Origin: Eubacteriales bacterium
GTDB taxonomy: Bacteria > Bacillota > Clostridia > Lachnospirales > Lachnospiraceae
DNA length: 64,000 bases
Assembly: GCA_030536575.1 (NCBI GenBank)
Contig: JAUNPS010000015.1
Coordinates: 1 to 64,000, forward strand
Direction: 5' to 3'
In this document: positions 47,557-56,333 of the stretch, one piece after another
How the letters are laid out: each line of letters begins with the position of its first letter
Position numbering within the stretch: the first letter of the stretch is position 1
Notes under the pieces: model-generated
Seen by the model: the letters and a program-made list of their open reading frames with translations, nothing else
The model's database searches: none
What the model was told of the DNA's origin: nothing
Position numbers and translations under genes: made by a program

Positions 47557-48399
47557 TTATCCTTTGACTGCGCCGGAGGTCATTCCTTCGATCACCTTTT
47601 TATTCAGGAACAGGTACATGATCAGCATCGGAACCACACAGATGGAAACCGAAGCAAAGATTGCGCCCCAGTCCTTGGTGCCGAATTCATCCTCGAAAAA
47701 CAGAAGTCCGGTCTGAATGGTCTTCAGCTTTGTACTGCTGACGAAGGTCATGGAGTACAGCAGGTCATTCCATTTAAAGAAAAACTGGATAACCAGCACG
47801 GTAATGATCGCATTTTTCGTCAGAGGCAGCACAATCCGGCAAAGCATAGAATAAATTCCGCAGCCGTCGATCACCGACGCTTCCAGAATCTCATCCGGCA
47901 GGGATTTCATGTAGCTCTGCAGCAGGTAAATCGAAAAGGAAATCCCGGAAGCCGCATAGACCAGGATCAGACAGGTTCTGGTATTGATCAGATGCATTTT
48001 CTGGAAAATCTGAAACAGCGGGATCAGGCAGGTGGCTACTGGTATCATTATACCAAAGGCAAAATATTTGTCAAACAGCCCTCTGCCTTTCCAGCGCATT
48101 TTCGTCAGGGCAAAGGAACTGGTCACAGTCAGGATAATAATCAGCACCAGGGAGGCCACGGTACAGATCAGGCTGTTCTTAAAAAACAGGGCCATTTTCC
48201 CGCGCGTCCAGGCTTCAATATAGTTCTGAATGTAAAAGCCGCTGTTCAGGGCATAGGCGGGCTTGGTTACAAATTCGCCGGGCTCCTTAAAGGAAGCGGT
48301 CAGCATCCAGAAAAGGGGGTAGACATCGATCAGCACAATCAGGGCTACGATCAGCTTCATCAGAAAGGATTTGATTTTTCTTTTTGTCTTATAAGTCAT
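47557..48399 (-). CDS. carbohydrate ABC transporter permease, MalG type
   Basis: A 280-residue permease with six helices. The EAA loop is LPDEILEASVIDGCGIYSML, and the C-terminus YLFLNKKVIEGMTSGAVKG is the standard MalG tail. Ribosome site CAAGGAGG, 15 bases after the partner permease. No ATPase is encoded in this operon, so it probably borrows a shared MsmK-like ATPase, for example the UgpC homologue at 12.5 kb. Confidence 0.9.
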   Translation of the reverse strand: MTYKTKRKIKSFLMKLIVALIVLIDVYPLFWMLTASFKEPGEFVTKPAYALNSGFYIQNYIEAWTRGKMALFFKNSLICTVASLVLIIILTVTSSFALTKMRWKGRGLFDKYFAFGIMIPVATCLIPLFQIFQKMHLINTRTCLILVYAASGISFSIYLLQSYMKSLPDEILEASVIDGCGIYSMLCRIVLPLTKNAIITVLVIQFFFKWNDLLYSMTFVSSTKLKTIQTGLLFFEDEFGTKDWGAIFASVSICVVPMLIMYLFLNKKVIEGMTSGAVKG

Positions 48400-48414
48400 G
48401 GCGCATCCTCCTTG

Positions 48415-49296
48415 TCAGTCGATGGGTTTTTCAAATTTTCGTATGATGGCGGAGCCGACCACGCAGATCAGGAAAATGATCAGGGCAATGACGCTTCCGT
48501 ATCCGGTCTTACTGTAAGTAAAGGCCGTATCATACATGTACATGGAAAGGGATTTCGTCGCGCCGCCGGGGCCGCCGCCGGTGAGAGCCGTCGCGGATTC
48601 AAACATTTTCACGGTTCCGGTAAAACTGAAGATCAAACAGGTGATGATCATAGGGCGGAGCAGAGGCGCCAGCACCAGCCGGAAAAGCGGAAAGGCTTTA
48701 CAGCCGTCGATCCGGGCAGCTTCGATCACATCGTCGGAAATATCCAGAAGCGCCCCGTAAAAAATAATGGCATAGAAGCCAGTGGCAGTCCAGATATCCA
48801 TGACGCTCAATGCGCCAAGGGCAGTTGAGGCCTGGCCGATCCAGGGCTGAACCAGATTCTCAAGGCCCACCGCGTCCAGAAGGCTGTTTAACAGGCCGTA
48901 ATGCGGCTGAATTTCATAAATTTTTGCAAAAAGCTGCGCCACCGCAACGGTCGGAAGCACAACCGGGAAAAAGACGATTGTCCGGATCAGGTTGGCGAAA
49001 CGTTTCAGCCAGAACTTGAAGATCAGGGCCATGCAGAGCCCCAGGCAGACCTGACCGGTGGTAACGATTAAAATATACTTGACATTGACAATCAGGGCTT
49101 TCGTAAAATTTTTGTCTTTAAAAATCCGAAGGTAGTTGTCAATGCCGCAGAATTCCCATTTGATACCTGGCATCCCATTATAAAAGGTATAATAGACAGA
49201 CCAGAGAACAGGTAAGATGACAAAAATGCTGTACAGGACGGCCGTAGGGGCAATGAACCAGAAGACCGCTTTTTTATTTCCTAAAACTTTATTCAT
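48415..49296 (-). CDS. carbohydrate ABC transporter permease, MalF type
   Basis: A 293-residue permease with six helices, beginning VFWFIAPTAVLYSIFVILPV. The EAA loop is SDDVIEAARIDGCKAFPLFR, and ALTGGGPGGATKSLSMYMYD is the common MalF sequence near the C-terminus. The start has GAAAGGAGC upstream. It follows the binding protein gene across 154 bases containing a minus-strand terminator. Confidence 0.9.
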   Translation of the reverse strand: MNKVLGNKKAVFWFIAPTAVLYSIFVILPVLWSVYYTFYNGMPGIKWEFCGIDNYLRIFKDKNFTKALIVNVKYILIVTTGQVCLGLCMALIFKFWLKRFANLIRTIVFFPVVLPTVAVAQLFAKIYEIQPHYGLLNSLLDAVGLENLVQPWIGQASTALGALSVMDIWTATGFYAIIFYGALLDISDDVIEAARIDGCKAFPLFRLVLAPLLRPMIITCLIFSFTGTVKMFESATALTGGGPGGATKSLSMYMYDTAFTYSKTGYGSVIALIIFLICVVGSAIIRKFEKPID

Positions 49297-49393
49297 GAGT
49301 CGGCTCCTTTCTGTCGATGAGAGAAAACGCGCATGGCGAAATTTTCCTCGTTATCGCGACAGCCGCCAAAGATCCTTGGCACGTTGTTCGCGT

Positions 49394-49437
49394 AAAAAAG
49401 CGTGTCCGCTCTTTTTGGTAAGTTCGGACACGCTTTG
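49394..49437 (-). terminator. intra-operon terminator after the binding protein gene
   Basis: Read on the minus strand, AAAGCGTGTCCG pairs with CGGACACGCTTT, followed by a T-run. It would let only part of transcription continue into the permeases, giving excess binding protein. Confidence 0.85.
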
Positions 49438-49450
49438 GGATTCCTGTGCG

Positions 49451-50740
49451 TTAGTGAGCTGCGTCGTAGATATCCTGCAGGGACTGTGCGTATTCTTCCG
49501 GTGTCATATCGCCGTTCATCAGGGTCTGTACGTTTTCCTGAGCGATCTGGGAGAGTTCACTGTCCATAGCGGCTTCGAACCAGGCGCTGCTTCCGGTTAC
49601 TTTGTCAAGCTCGTCCGAAACAAGCTGGGTGTAGGTGCCAACGGTTTCCGGCATCTCGGAAATGGTGTAGCCTCTAAAGGAACCCTGCTCGTTCATGGCG
49701 TAATTGCCGACATGGGTTACGAAATATTCCAGCCAGCCATCGGTGATTTCGTCGTATTTGCCGCTGCTGAGTGCAAGGATGGTGCCGCAGTTCATGGAGT
49801 ATTCGGTGATGGTTCCAACGCCGCCTTCCACTTCCGGAATGTTGAAGAAACCGATTCCGTCTTCACCGGCTGCATTTGCATCGGAATTTAAGGAGGATAC
49901 GTACCAGCTTCCGTTATAGATCATGGCGGCTTCGCCGTTCATAACCATATTTGCGGCGGTGTTCATATCTACGGTGGTAGCGCCTACGCCGAAGTAGCCT
50001 TTGTCAACCATATCCTGGAGCATAGCGGCTGCTTCTACGAGGGGTTCGTCCGTGTATTTCTTTTCGCCTGCATAGGCAAGATCCATGAAGTCAACGCCGC
50101 CTTTCCGCATAACATATGCGTTCAGGATACGGGTTGCGGGCCACAGGTCTGCGCCGCCTACCGCGAAGGGCTGAATACCTGCGTCGAGAAGCTTCTGTGC
50201 ATCTTCCAGCATTTCGTCCCAGGTGGTGGGAGCTGCTTCGATGCCTGCCTGCTCGAACAGGGCTTTGTTATACCAGAAACCTTCGATGTTCTGGCCAAGC
50301 GGAAGGGCATACAGGTCTTCAGTGAGGGAAAGGTTCGTCAGGAATCCGGCTGCTCCGGAATCGATCTGGTCAGCTACGCCAAGGGCTTCCAGTTTTTCGC
50401 TGACATCCACGACCAGGCCTGCATCGATCAGTTCAATCAGGGGCGTACCGGCATCATAGGCGAATACGTCCGGAAGGTCGTTCGAAGCGGCGAGGGTGGC
50501 GATTTTCTGTTTGAGGTTATCGGAGGAAACGACTTCAATTTCGTAGTCGAAATCCGGGTTTTCCTGCTTATAGGCTTCGGTGACGTCTTTTAAGATGGAA
50601 CCGCTGTCGTTGTCGTCCTCGGCCCACATGGAGAGGATCTTAAAGGTGCGGTTTTCTTCTGCGGAAACGGACAGGCCTGTGGCCATAAGCCCCATTACCA
50701 TTGTCCCGGCCAATAAAGCTGCGGTAAATTTTCTTTTCAT
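49451..50740 (-). CDS. extracellular sugar-binding protein, family 1
   Basis: A 429-residue protein with a signal peptide (MKRKFTAALLAGTMVMGLMA, cut near VSAEE) and no lipobox cysteine. The mature sequence has TFKILSMWAEDDNDSGSILK, NPDFDYEIEVVSSDNLKQKI and ATLAASNDLPDVFAYDAGTP, typical of family 1 binding proteins for oligosaccharides. The start at 50740 is chosen because GGGGGT precedes it and the signal peptide begins there. It is the first gene after the YesM/YesN pair and carries palindromes in its leader, so it is the likely regulated promoter of the operon. Confidence 0.9.
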   Translation of the reverse strand: MKRKFTAALLAGTMVMGLMATGLSVSAEENRTFKILSMWAEDDNDSGSILKDVTEAYKQENPDFDYEIEVVSSDNLKQKIATLAASNDLPDVFAYDAGTPLIELIDAGLVVDVSEKLEALGVADQIDSGAAGFLTNLSLTEDLYALPLGQNIEGFWYNKALFEQAGIEAAPTTWDEMLEDAQKLLDAGIQPFAVGGADLWPATRILNAYVMRKGGVDFMDLAYAGEKKYTDEPLVEAAAMLQDMVDKGYFGVGATTVDMNTAANMVMNGEAAMIYNGSWYVSSLNSDANAAGEDGIGFFNIPEVEGGVGTITEYSMNCGTILALSSGKYDEITDGWLEYFVTHVGNYAMNEQGSFRGYTISEMPETVGTYTQLVSDELDKVTGSSAWFEAAMDSELSQIAQENVQTLMNGDMTPEEYAQSLQDIYDAAH

Positions 50741-50780
50741 AAATAATACCCCCAAATTCGTTGATGGACTGTGTCTGCTG

Positions 50781-50815
50781 CATTTCCGGAAATGCTTGAT
50801 AGCATTATCCTATCA
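50781..50815. promoter_or_regulatory. palindromes upstream of the binding protein gene
   Basis: CATTTCCGGAAATG (50781-50794) is a perfect 14-bp palindrome, followed by TGATAG-CATTATC-CTATCA (50797-50815). They lie 40-75 bases upstream of the start codon and are candidate sites for the YesN-like regulator or another factor. Function inferred only from position. Confidence 0.45.
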
Positions 50816-50877
50816 CAAGAACCGGGGGCTTTCCAGTGGTAATATTTTTACAACTTGTTTAAATTTTTAAAGAAAAA

Positions 50878-51969
50878 TCAAATTTTTTGTGCACTATCAC
50901 GGCACTTGTCCCGGTATTCCGTGGGAGTCATATGTTCAAGTTTCTTAAAAACCTGACTGAAATAGCGGTAATCATTGTAACCCACCATTTCGCCGATCTC
51001 GGAGGCGCGCTCACCGCTTCGCAGCAGTTCCTTTGCCCGGTCAATGCGGATTTTTGTCAGATATTTGATGTAGCTCATGCCGACCTGTTCTTTGAAAAAA
51101 ATGCTTAAATTCGCCGGGCTCATGTTGACCAGACCAGCCAGCTCGGTCAGGCCGATATCCTGCGTGTAATGGGCATGGATATAGTCCAGAAGCACGCGGA
51201 TATCCCGGCTTTTGGAAGATTTTTCCGGTGTCTGCAAAGAAGAGGTAAATTCCCGGACGGCTTCCAGCGTGTAAAGGCGGACTTCTTCGAAGGAGCGAAG
51301 CTGTTTCATTTCGGCATAAGGGACGACATTCCGGGAAATGTTTGGGGAAGGGATGCGTTCCTGTAAGATTTCCATTGCCACATAAATATTTTTGACACAC
51401 TCGTCCTTAAATTTTTCCAGGGAAATGCCGGTGGCACAGATTTCCTCCAGGGCGCTTTCCAGAAAGCGGAGGATCGAATCCGCGGATTCTTTTTCCAGAA
51501 CAGCAGAAAATTCCTCCGAAATTTTCCGGCAGATGTGGGCGCTTTCCTGCTCGCGGAAGCCGGGATTGTCCCGCAGGGAATGGTACTCCTTTTTCCGGGC
51601 AATGTATGCGGCGGCCCGATCCAGGGCGGCAAATAATTTTTCCTGGTTCAGCGGCTTGTCGATGTAGTCCAGAACCTGAAGGGTCAGCGCGCGTTTCGCA
51701 TATTCAAATTCCTGGTAGCCGCTGATGACGAGAAAGGCCGTAAAGGGAAGCTCCTCCATGGTCTGTTCGATCAGGGAGAGGCCGTCCAGGCCCGGAATCC
51801 GGATGTCCGTGATCACAATGTCCGGCTTTTTCTGGCGGACGACGGCCAGGCCCCGGATGCCGTTTCCGGCGCTGCCGATGACCCGGAAGTCCCGCCCGGC
51901 CCGCTCGATGACGGTGGTCACCCATTCTACAACGATTTTTTCATCATCAATCACAACAAGATTCAGCAT
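50878..51969 (-). CDS. response regulator with AraC DNA-binding domain (YesN-like)
   Basis: A 363-residue protein. The receiver domain at residues 1-120 has the acidic pair in VVIDDEKIVVEWV, the phospho-acceptor Asp in DIVITDIRIPGLDGLS and the Lys in LDYIDKPLNQEKL. The C-terminal AraC unit (about 255-360) has IGLTELAGLVNMSPANLSIF and ASEIGEMVGYNDYRYFSQVF. Paired with the upstream sensor kinase (7-base overlap), it should activate the sugar operon that follows on the same strand. Confidence 0.92.
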   Translation of the reverse strand: MLNLVVIDDEKIVVEWVTTVIERAGRDFRVIGSAGNGIRGLAVVRQKKPDIVITDIRIPGLDGLSLIEQTMEELPFTAFLVISGYQEFEYAKRALTLQVLDYIDKPLNQEKLFAALDRAAAYIARKKEYHSLRDNPGFREQESAHICRKISEEFSAVLEKESADSILRFLESALEEICATGISLEKFKDECVKNIYVAMEILQERIPSPNISRNVVPYAEMKQLRSFEEVRLYTLEAVREFTSSLQTPEKSSKSRDIRVLLDYIHAHYTQDIGLTELAGLVNMSPANLSIFFKEQVGMSYIKYLTKIRIDRAKELLRSGERASEIGEMVGYNDYRYFSQVFKKLEHMTPTEYRDKCRDSAQKI

Positions 51970-53702
51970 TTATCGAGCACCTCCCTTTCCATAACCGGAA
52001 TGCGTATTTCAATTTTTGTTCCAACGTGCGCTTCACTTGAGACGGTTATCCCGTATTCCTCCCCGTAAAACAGGTGAATCCGGTCAATGACATTTTTGAC
52101 GCCGAAGCCGGAATAGAGCACCGAAGGGTCTTCCATGCCGATCCCGTCGTCCGTGATGGTAAAGTAGATTTCATCGCCGATCCGCTCGCCCTTCAGTTCG
52201 ATGAAGCCTTTCCCGATTTTGGCTTCGAGTCCGTGGTACATGGCATTTTCCACAAAAGGCTGAAGGATCAGCTTAATAATATGAAGTTCCAGGATGTCCT
52301 CATCCACTTCCAGAATGAGTTCAAAACGATTCTCATAGCGGATATTCTGAATCTGCATGTATTTCTTAATGTAGGCAAGCTCCTCGCTGATCTTAATTTC
52401 GCTGTTTCCGCGGCTCAGGGAAATTTTGAAGATATCGGAGAGGGCTCCTACCATGCAGGCGATTTCGGTTTGATTTTCGATTTCGGCTTTACAGTAGATG
52501 GAATCCAGCGTGTTGTAGAGGAAATGCGGATTGATCTGGGCCTGCAGAAGCAGAAGCTCGGACTCCCGTTCTTTTAAGCGAAGGGAGAGGAGACGTTCTT
52601 TCAGCTCAATGTTGTGGTTGACGGTTTCTTTCAGGGCGTTGCCGATCTCACCGATCTCGCTGTCGTCGAATTCTTCGGTGATATTGCGGCTGCCTTCCCG
52701 GACTTCTTCCAGAACCCGCTTCAGCTTGCCGAGGGGGCGGTAGATGGTATGGCTTAACAGGTTCGAAAGAAGCAGACAGGCGATCAGTATTGGAAATACC
52801 ATGGCGAAGACCATGGTTCGCAGGTAGACGCTTTCTTTGCTGAGTTCGTTTTTATCAATGCCGTTGATGATCTTCCAGCCGGTGGCGTAGTTCGTGTATT
52901 CAGTGAACAGGAAGCGGGAGGTTTCCTGGGATTCGGCGTAGTCCTGATACATTTCTTCAGCGTAGTCCTGGGTGTTCGTGTAATAGATGAGGGGGCTGGC
53001 GGATTTGCCGTCCACGACCATCAGGGTATCGCTGTCGAAGTCGGTTCCGCTGCCGACCAGAGTGGTGCTTAAAAAGGAATTGGAGAGCAGGACGACGACC
53101 ATTCCCAGCTTTTCGCGGGTCTGGAGATCCTTGATCTCTTTGACCAGGGAAACGGTGTTTGTATCGGAGGAGACGGAGAGGACGTTTTCGCCGAAGTAGA
53201 CTTCTTTTCCCTCATAGGCGTCGGCGGTCTGATACCAGAGTTCTTCGGTGCAGTCTTTTTCCGTATAATAGTCCAGATAGTCGGCGGCGAAGGTGTTGCT
53301 TTTGTTCCAGAAGGAGAAGCGGCCCTGTTCGTCGAAGATGGCGATGCCTTTTACCAGGTCGCTCTGGTTTTCCATCTGGCGGCAGAAGCGGGCCAGGGCG
53401 AGTTCGTCGCTGCTGGTGTAGTAGGGGCTTTGGCGGTCGTTGGCGGTTTTCAGGATGTCGAGGAAGTCGGTGCTTAGGAAGACAGCGCGGACGAGGTCGT
53501 TCAGGACCTGGAGGCGGTCGTCGATGATGCCGTTGAAGGTCGAAAGGTTGGTTTTGTAGACGGCGCGGTAGTTTTCCTCGATTTTGTTTTTGCAGATGTG
53601 CCAGGCGGTGAAGGAGACGGTGAGGGTGGCAAACAGGGTGAGGACGAGGAGGGAGGATAATATTTGGGTGCGGAGGGTGAGTTTTGGGAATTTTTGTTTC
53701 AT
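51963..53702 (-). CDS. sensor histidine kinase, YesM family
   Basis: A 579-residue membrane kinase. Helix 1 (about 15-37, LSSLLVLTLFATLTVSFTAW) is followed by a dCache-like extracellular sensor (about 40-290), helix 2, a HAMP region, the histidine-kinase core ALQINPHFLYNTLDSIYCKA-like segment (QAQINPHFLYNTLDSIYC), and the ATPase N-box QPFVENAMYHGLE with the G-box ITDDGIGM. The start at 53702 is preceded by AAAGGAG; the long open stretch upstream is not coding. It senses an extracellular sugar, probably with the binding protein, and phosphorylates the YesN partner. Confidence 0.92.
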   Translation of the reverse strand: MKQKFPKLTLRTQILSSLLVLTLFATLTVSFTAWHICKNKIEENYRAVYKTNLSTFNGIIDDRLQVLNDLVRAVFLSTDFLDILKTANDRQSPYYTSSDELALARFCRQMENQSDLVKGIAIFDEQGRFSFWNKSNTFAADYLDYYTEKDCTEELWYQTADAYEGKEVYFGENVLSVSSDTNTVSLVKEIKDLQTREKLGMVVVLLSNSFLSTTLVGSGTDFDSDTLMVVDGKSASPLIYYTNTQDYAEEMYQDYAESQETSRFLFTEYTNYATGWKIINGIDKNELSKESVYLRTMVFAMVFPILIACLLLSNLLSHTIYRPLGKLKRVLEEVREGSRNITEEFDDSEIGEIGNALKETVNHNIELKERLLSLRLKERESELLLLQAQINPHFLYNTLDSIYCKAEIENQTEIACMVGALSDIFKISLSRGNSEIKISEELAYIKKYMQIQNIRYENRFELILEVDEDILELHIIKLILQPFVENAMYHGLEAKIGKGFIELKGERIGDEIYFTITDDGIGMEDPSVLYSGFGVKNVIDRIHLFYGEEYGITVSSEAHVGTKIEIRIPVMEREVLDKC

Positions 53703-53768
53703 GGGAAGGCTCCTTTGGGGTGTGATGAAGTTATTATAACGTATTTTGGGAAGAAAAGCACGGGGAAA

Positions 53769-53780
53769 GTTACTGTTCAC
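53769..53780 (+). repeat. solitary GTTACTGTTCAC end
   Basis: Matches the terminal sequence of element D and resembles the ends of A-C, but no partner end is found nearby. Probably a remnant of the same element family, located between yesM and the next kinase gene. Confidence 0.4.
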
Positions 53781-53849
53781 GTAATACTGGATTTTCCAGG
53801 AGTCTGAGAGTATAATGAAGGGGAAGGAAAAAGGAAAGAAGGTATCTGC

Positions 53850-54713
53850 ATGTCTGTACGGAAGCTGTCTGCTATGCTGTTTCTGGTCAATGGAATGCAG
53901 TTTCTGCTGGGTGCGGGTATGCTGATCGGTTTGCAGAGCAATGCGATCGGCTATTCGGAAATGGTCGTGGATCTGGCAATGGGGCTGGTGCTGCTCTCCA
54001 GCATTTTGTCCATTGCAGGGCTGTTTTCTGTGACCCGCTACCAGAAACTGAGCTACCAGAAAAGCATGGAAAATCTGGAAAATCTGAACACCAAGCTTCG
54101 GGAACAGCGCCATGATTATATAAATCAGCTCCAGGTCGTCTATGGCCTTCTGGAGCTGGAAGAATATACGGATGCGTTAGAGTATCTGCGGCCGGTGTAC
54201 CGGGACATTTTAAAGGTAAACCGGGCGCTGAAGACCGCCCAGCCCGCCGTCAATGCGCTTTTGCAGGCGAAGATGGACGAGGCGGAGCAGCACGGGATTA
54301 TCTTTTCGCTGGACATTGCGACCCAACTGAAAGGGTTGAAAACAGAGCCATGGGAACTGTGTAAAATCCTGGCAAACCTGATCGACAATGCCATCACCGC
54401 CGTCAAGCCTCTGGAGGGCGAGCGGAAAATCACCCTCCGCATGGCCGAACAGGACGGCCGCTACCAGTTCGCCGTGAGCAACAACGGCCCGGAAATCCCC
54501 AAACAGCAGCAAAAGCTGATCTTCCGCAAAGGCTACACCACCAAAAAAGAAGAGGGCCACGGGATGGGCCTTTCCATCGTATCGTCGGTACTGAAAGAGG
54601 CGGGCGGCGAAATCCATCTGGGGAGCACGCCGGAGGAAACCGTGTTTTCCTTTTCGCTTCCTGTCAGTTCATCCTCAAAAACTGACAAGTTGCGGGAAAA
54701 ATTGTATAAATAA
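53850..54713 (+). CDS. sensor histidine kinase with Spo0B-alpha-type dimerisation domain
   Basis: A 287-residue kinase. Two N-terminal membrane helices (about 5-30 and 40-60) precede a dimerisation helix pair with the phospho-accepting His in LREQRHDYINQLQVVYGLLE. The GHKL ATPase has the N-box ILANLIDNAITAVKPLE, the G-boxes NNGPEIP and GHGMGLSIV. There is no large sensor domain, so it reads a membrane or intracellular signal. The likely partner is the LytTR response regulator at 57059, three genes downstream; the flotillin genes lie between them. A -10-like TATAAT lies at 53811-53816. Confidence 0.87.
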   Translation: MSVRKLSAMLFLVNGMQFLLGAGMLIGLQSNAIGYSEMVVDLAMGLVLLSSILSIAGLFSVTRYQKLSYQKSMENLENLNTKLREQRHDYINQLQVVYGLLELEEYTDALEYLRPVYRDILKVNRALKTAQPAVNALLQAKMDEAEQHGIIFSLDIATQLKGLKTEPWELCKILANLIDNAITAVKPLEGERKITLRMAEQDGRYQFAVSNNGPEIPKQQQKLIFRKGYTTKKEEGHGMGLSIVSSVLKEAGGEIHLGSTPEETVFSFSLPVSSSSKTDKLREKLYK

Positions 54714-54856
54714 TGGATTTTGTCTTTTATCTTTCTCCTGTTTTCTGTAAAATGTAGACTATAAAGATATTCGTTTCATCAGGGAATGCCGTTCTGCAAG
54801 GGGCGCGCATTACCGTGCAGCGAAATGTATGATTTTACTGGAAAGGGGGAAAGCTT

Positions 54857-55342
54857 ATGGATACGATGACATTGATCGGGATTCTTTTGCTGGTGGCCGG
54901 TTTTATTCTGGTAGGGATCGAGATCGTGCTTCCGGGATTTTCGGTTCCGGGAGTCAGCGGGATCATCTGTCTGGTAGTCGGGGTATTTCTTCTGGCGGAT
55001 ACCGTGACGGAAGGCGTTTTCATCACGATCGCCGTGCTTGCGCTTCTGGGAATCCTTATGGCCGTGCTCCTGTGGCTCCTGTCGAAAGGGAAGCTTCGGA
55101 CGCCGCTGATTCTCAAGGAGGAGCAGAACCGGGAGGAAGGCTATTTAAGCTCCAGCGATCTGAATTACCTGCTGAACAAAAAAGGCTACGCGGTGACGGA
55201 TTTGCGGCCCGCCGGAGTCGGAAACATCGACGAGATCAAGTTTGACGTTATGTCGGAAGGAAATTACATATCCAAAGGAGCAGAGATTCAGATCATAAAA
55301 GTAGAGGGATCGAAACTGGTCGTTCGGGAAATCAGAAAGTGA
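54857..55342 (+). CDS. NfeD-like membrane protein
   Basis: A 161-residue protein: a short N-terminal segment, three membrane helices (about 5-70, with [20 protein letters not shown]) and a C-terminal OB-fold (about 100-160, [20 protein letters not shown]). This is the short NfeD form that accompanies flotillins and lacks the ClpP-like protease domain. It is encoded directly before floA, 10 bases apart, and presumably works with it in membrane-domain organisation. Ribosome site AAAGGGGG. Confidence 0.88.
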   Translation: MDTMTLIGILLLVAGFILVGIEIVLPGFSVPGVSGIICLVVGVFLLADTVTEGVFITIAVLALLGILMAVLLWLLSKGKLRTPLILKEEQNREEGYLSSSDLNYLLNKKGYAVTDLRPAGVGNIDEIKFDVMSEGNYISKGAEIQIIKVEGSKLVVREIRK

Positions 55343-55352
55343 GGAGAAGAGA

Positions 55353-56312
55353 ATGGGTAATATTTGGTGGATTGTACTGTTATGTATTATTGGATTACTG
55401 GTTATTTTATTTTTCACGTTTGTTCCGGTGGGGCTTTGGGTATCCTCGCTGGCGGCGAACGTAAAAGTCAGCATCTTTAACATGATCGGTATGCGTTTAA
55501 GACGCGTAAAACCGGCGAAGATCGTGATGCCGCTGATCAAGGCGAGAAAAGCCGGGCTGGATATGGCTGTGAATCAGCTGGAAGCCCATTATCTGGCTGG
55601 CGGAAATGTTGACAATGTCGTGAACGCATTGATCGCGTCCGAAAGAGCAGGCATTGAGCTGAAATTCGAGAAAGCCGCCGCCATCGACCTGGCCGGACGA
55701 AACGTCCTGGAAGCCGTAAAAATGAGCGTAAACCCGAAAGTCATCGAGACGCCGAACGTTTCCGCGGTCGCGAAAGACGGTATCGAGCTTCTGGTAAAAG
55801 CCCGTGTAACCGTGCGCGCAGACCTGGAACGCCTGGTCGGCGGCGCGGGCGAAGCGACGATTCTTGCGCGAATCGGCGAAGGCATCGTCACCACCGTGGG
55901 TTCCGCGAACTCGCATAAAGAAGTCCTGGAAAACCCGGACGATATTTCGAAACGCGTCCTCAGCAAAGGGTTGGATTCCGGAACTGCTTTCGAGATTCTT
56001 TCCATTGACATTGCGGATATCGACGTTGGACGGAATATCGGTGCACAGCTTCAGAGCCTTCAGGCGGAAGCGGATAAGAACATTGCGCAGGCAAAGGCAG
56101 AGGAGCGCCGCGCCATGGCCGTTGCGAAAGAACAGGAAATGCGCGCCTACGTGGTGGAAGCGGAAGCCGAAGTGCCAAAAGCCATGGCTTATGCCCTGCG
56201 TGAAGGAAAGATTGGCGTGATGGACTATTATGAATTGCAGAACCTGAAAGCCGATACCGAGATGCGCGAGACCATCGGCGGAAAAGGCGGGGAGAAAGAG
56301 ACCCTGGATTAA
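55353..56312 (+). CDS. floA: flotillin-like protein FloA
   Basis: A 319-residue protein of normal FloA (YqfA) length. An N-terminal membrane hairpin ([20 protein letters not shown]) is followed by a PHB/SPFH domain ([20 protein letters not shown]-type segment through [20 protein letters not shown]), then a Glu/Ala-rich coiled region ([20 protein letters not shown]) and the end [16 protein letters not shown]. FloA forms membrane microdomains that host signalling proteins and secretion factors. It lies between a sensor kinase and its probable response regulator, which suggests the kinase works in these domains. Confidence 0.95.
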   Translation: MGNIWWIVLLCIIGLLVILFFTFVPVGLWVSSLAANVKVSIFNMIGMRLRRVKPAKIVMPLIKARKAGLDMAVNQLEAHYLAGGNVDNVVNALIASERAGIELKFEKAAAIDLAGRNVLEAVKMSVNPKVIETPNVSAVAKDGIELLVKARVTVRADLERLVGGAGEATILARIGEGIVTTVGSANSHKEVLENPDDISKRVLSKGLDSGTAFEILSIDIADIDVGRNIGAQLQSLQAEADKNIAQAKAEERRAMAVAKEQEMRAYVVEAEAEVPKAMAYALREGKIGVMDYYELQNLKADTEMRETIGGKGGEKETLD

Positions 56313-56333
56313 GCGGACAGAGGGGGCGAAGGC

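Noticed and set aside
47467-48828. 453-codon open frame on the plus strand
   Set aside because: Antisense to the two permease genes, which have full EAA loops and membrane helices.
51963-54113. 716-codon version of the YesM-like kinase
   Set aside because: The extra N-terminal 137 codons are His/Gln-rich noncoding sequence overlapping the divergent kinase gene; AAAGGAG marks the start at 53702.
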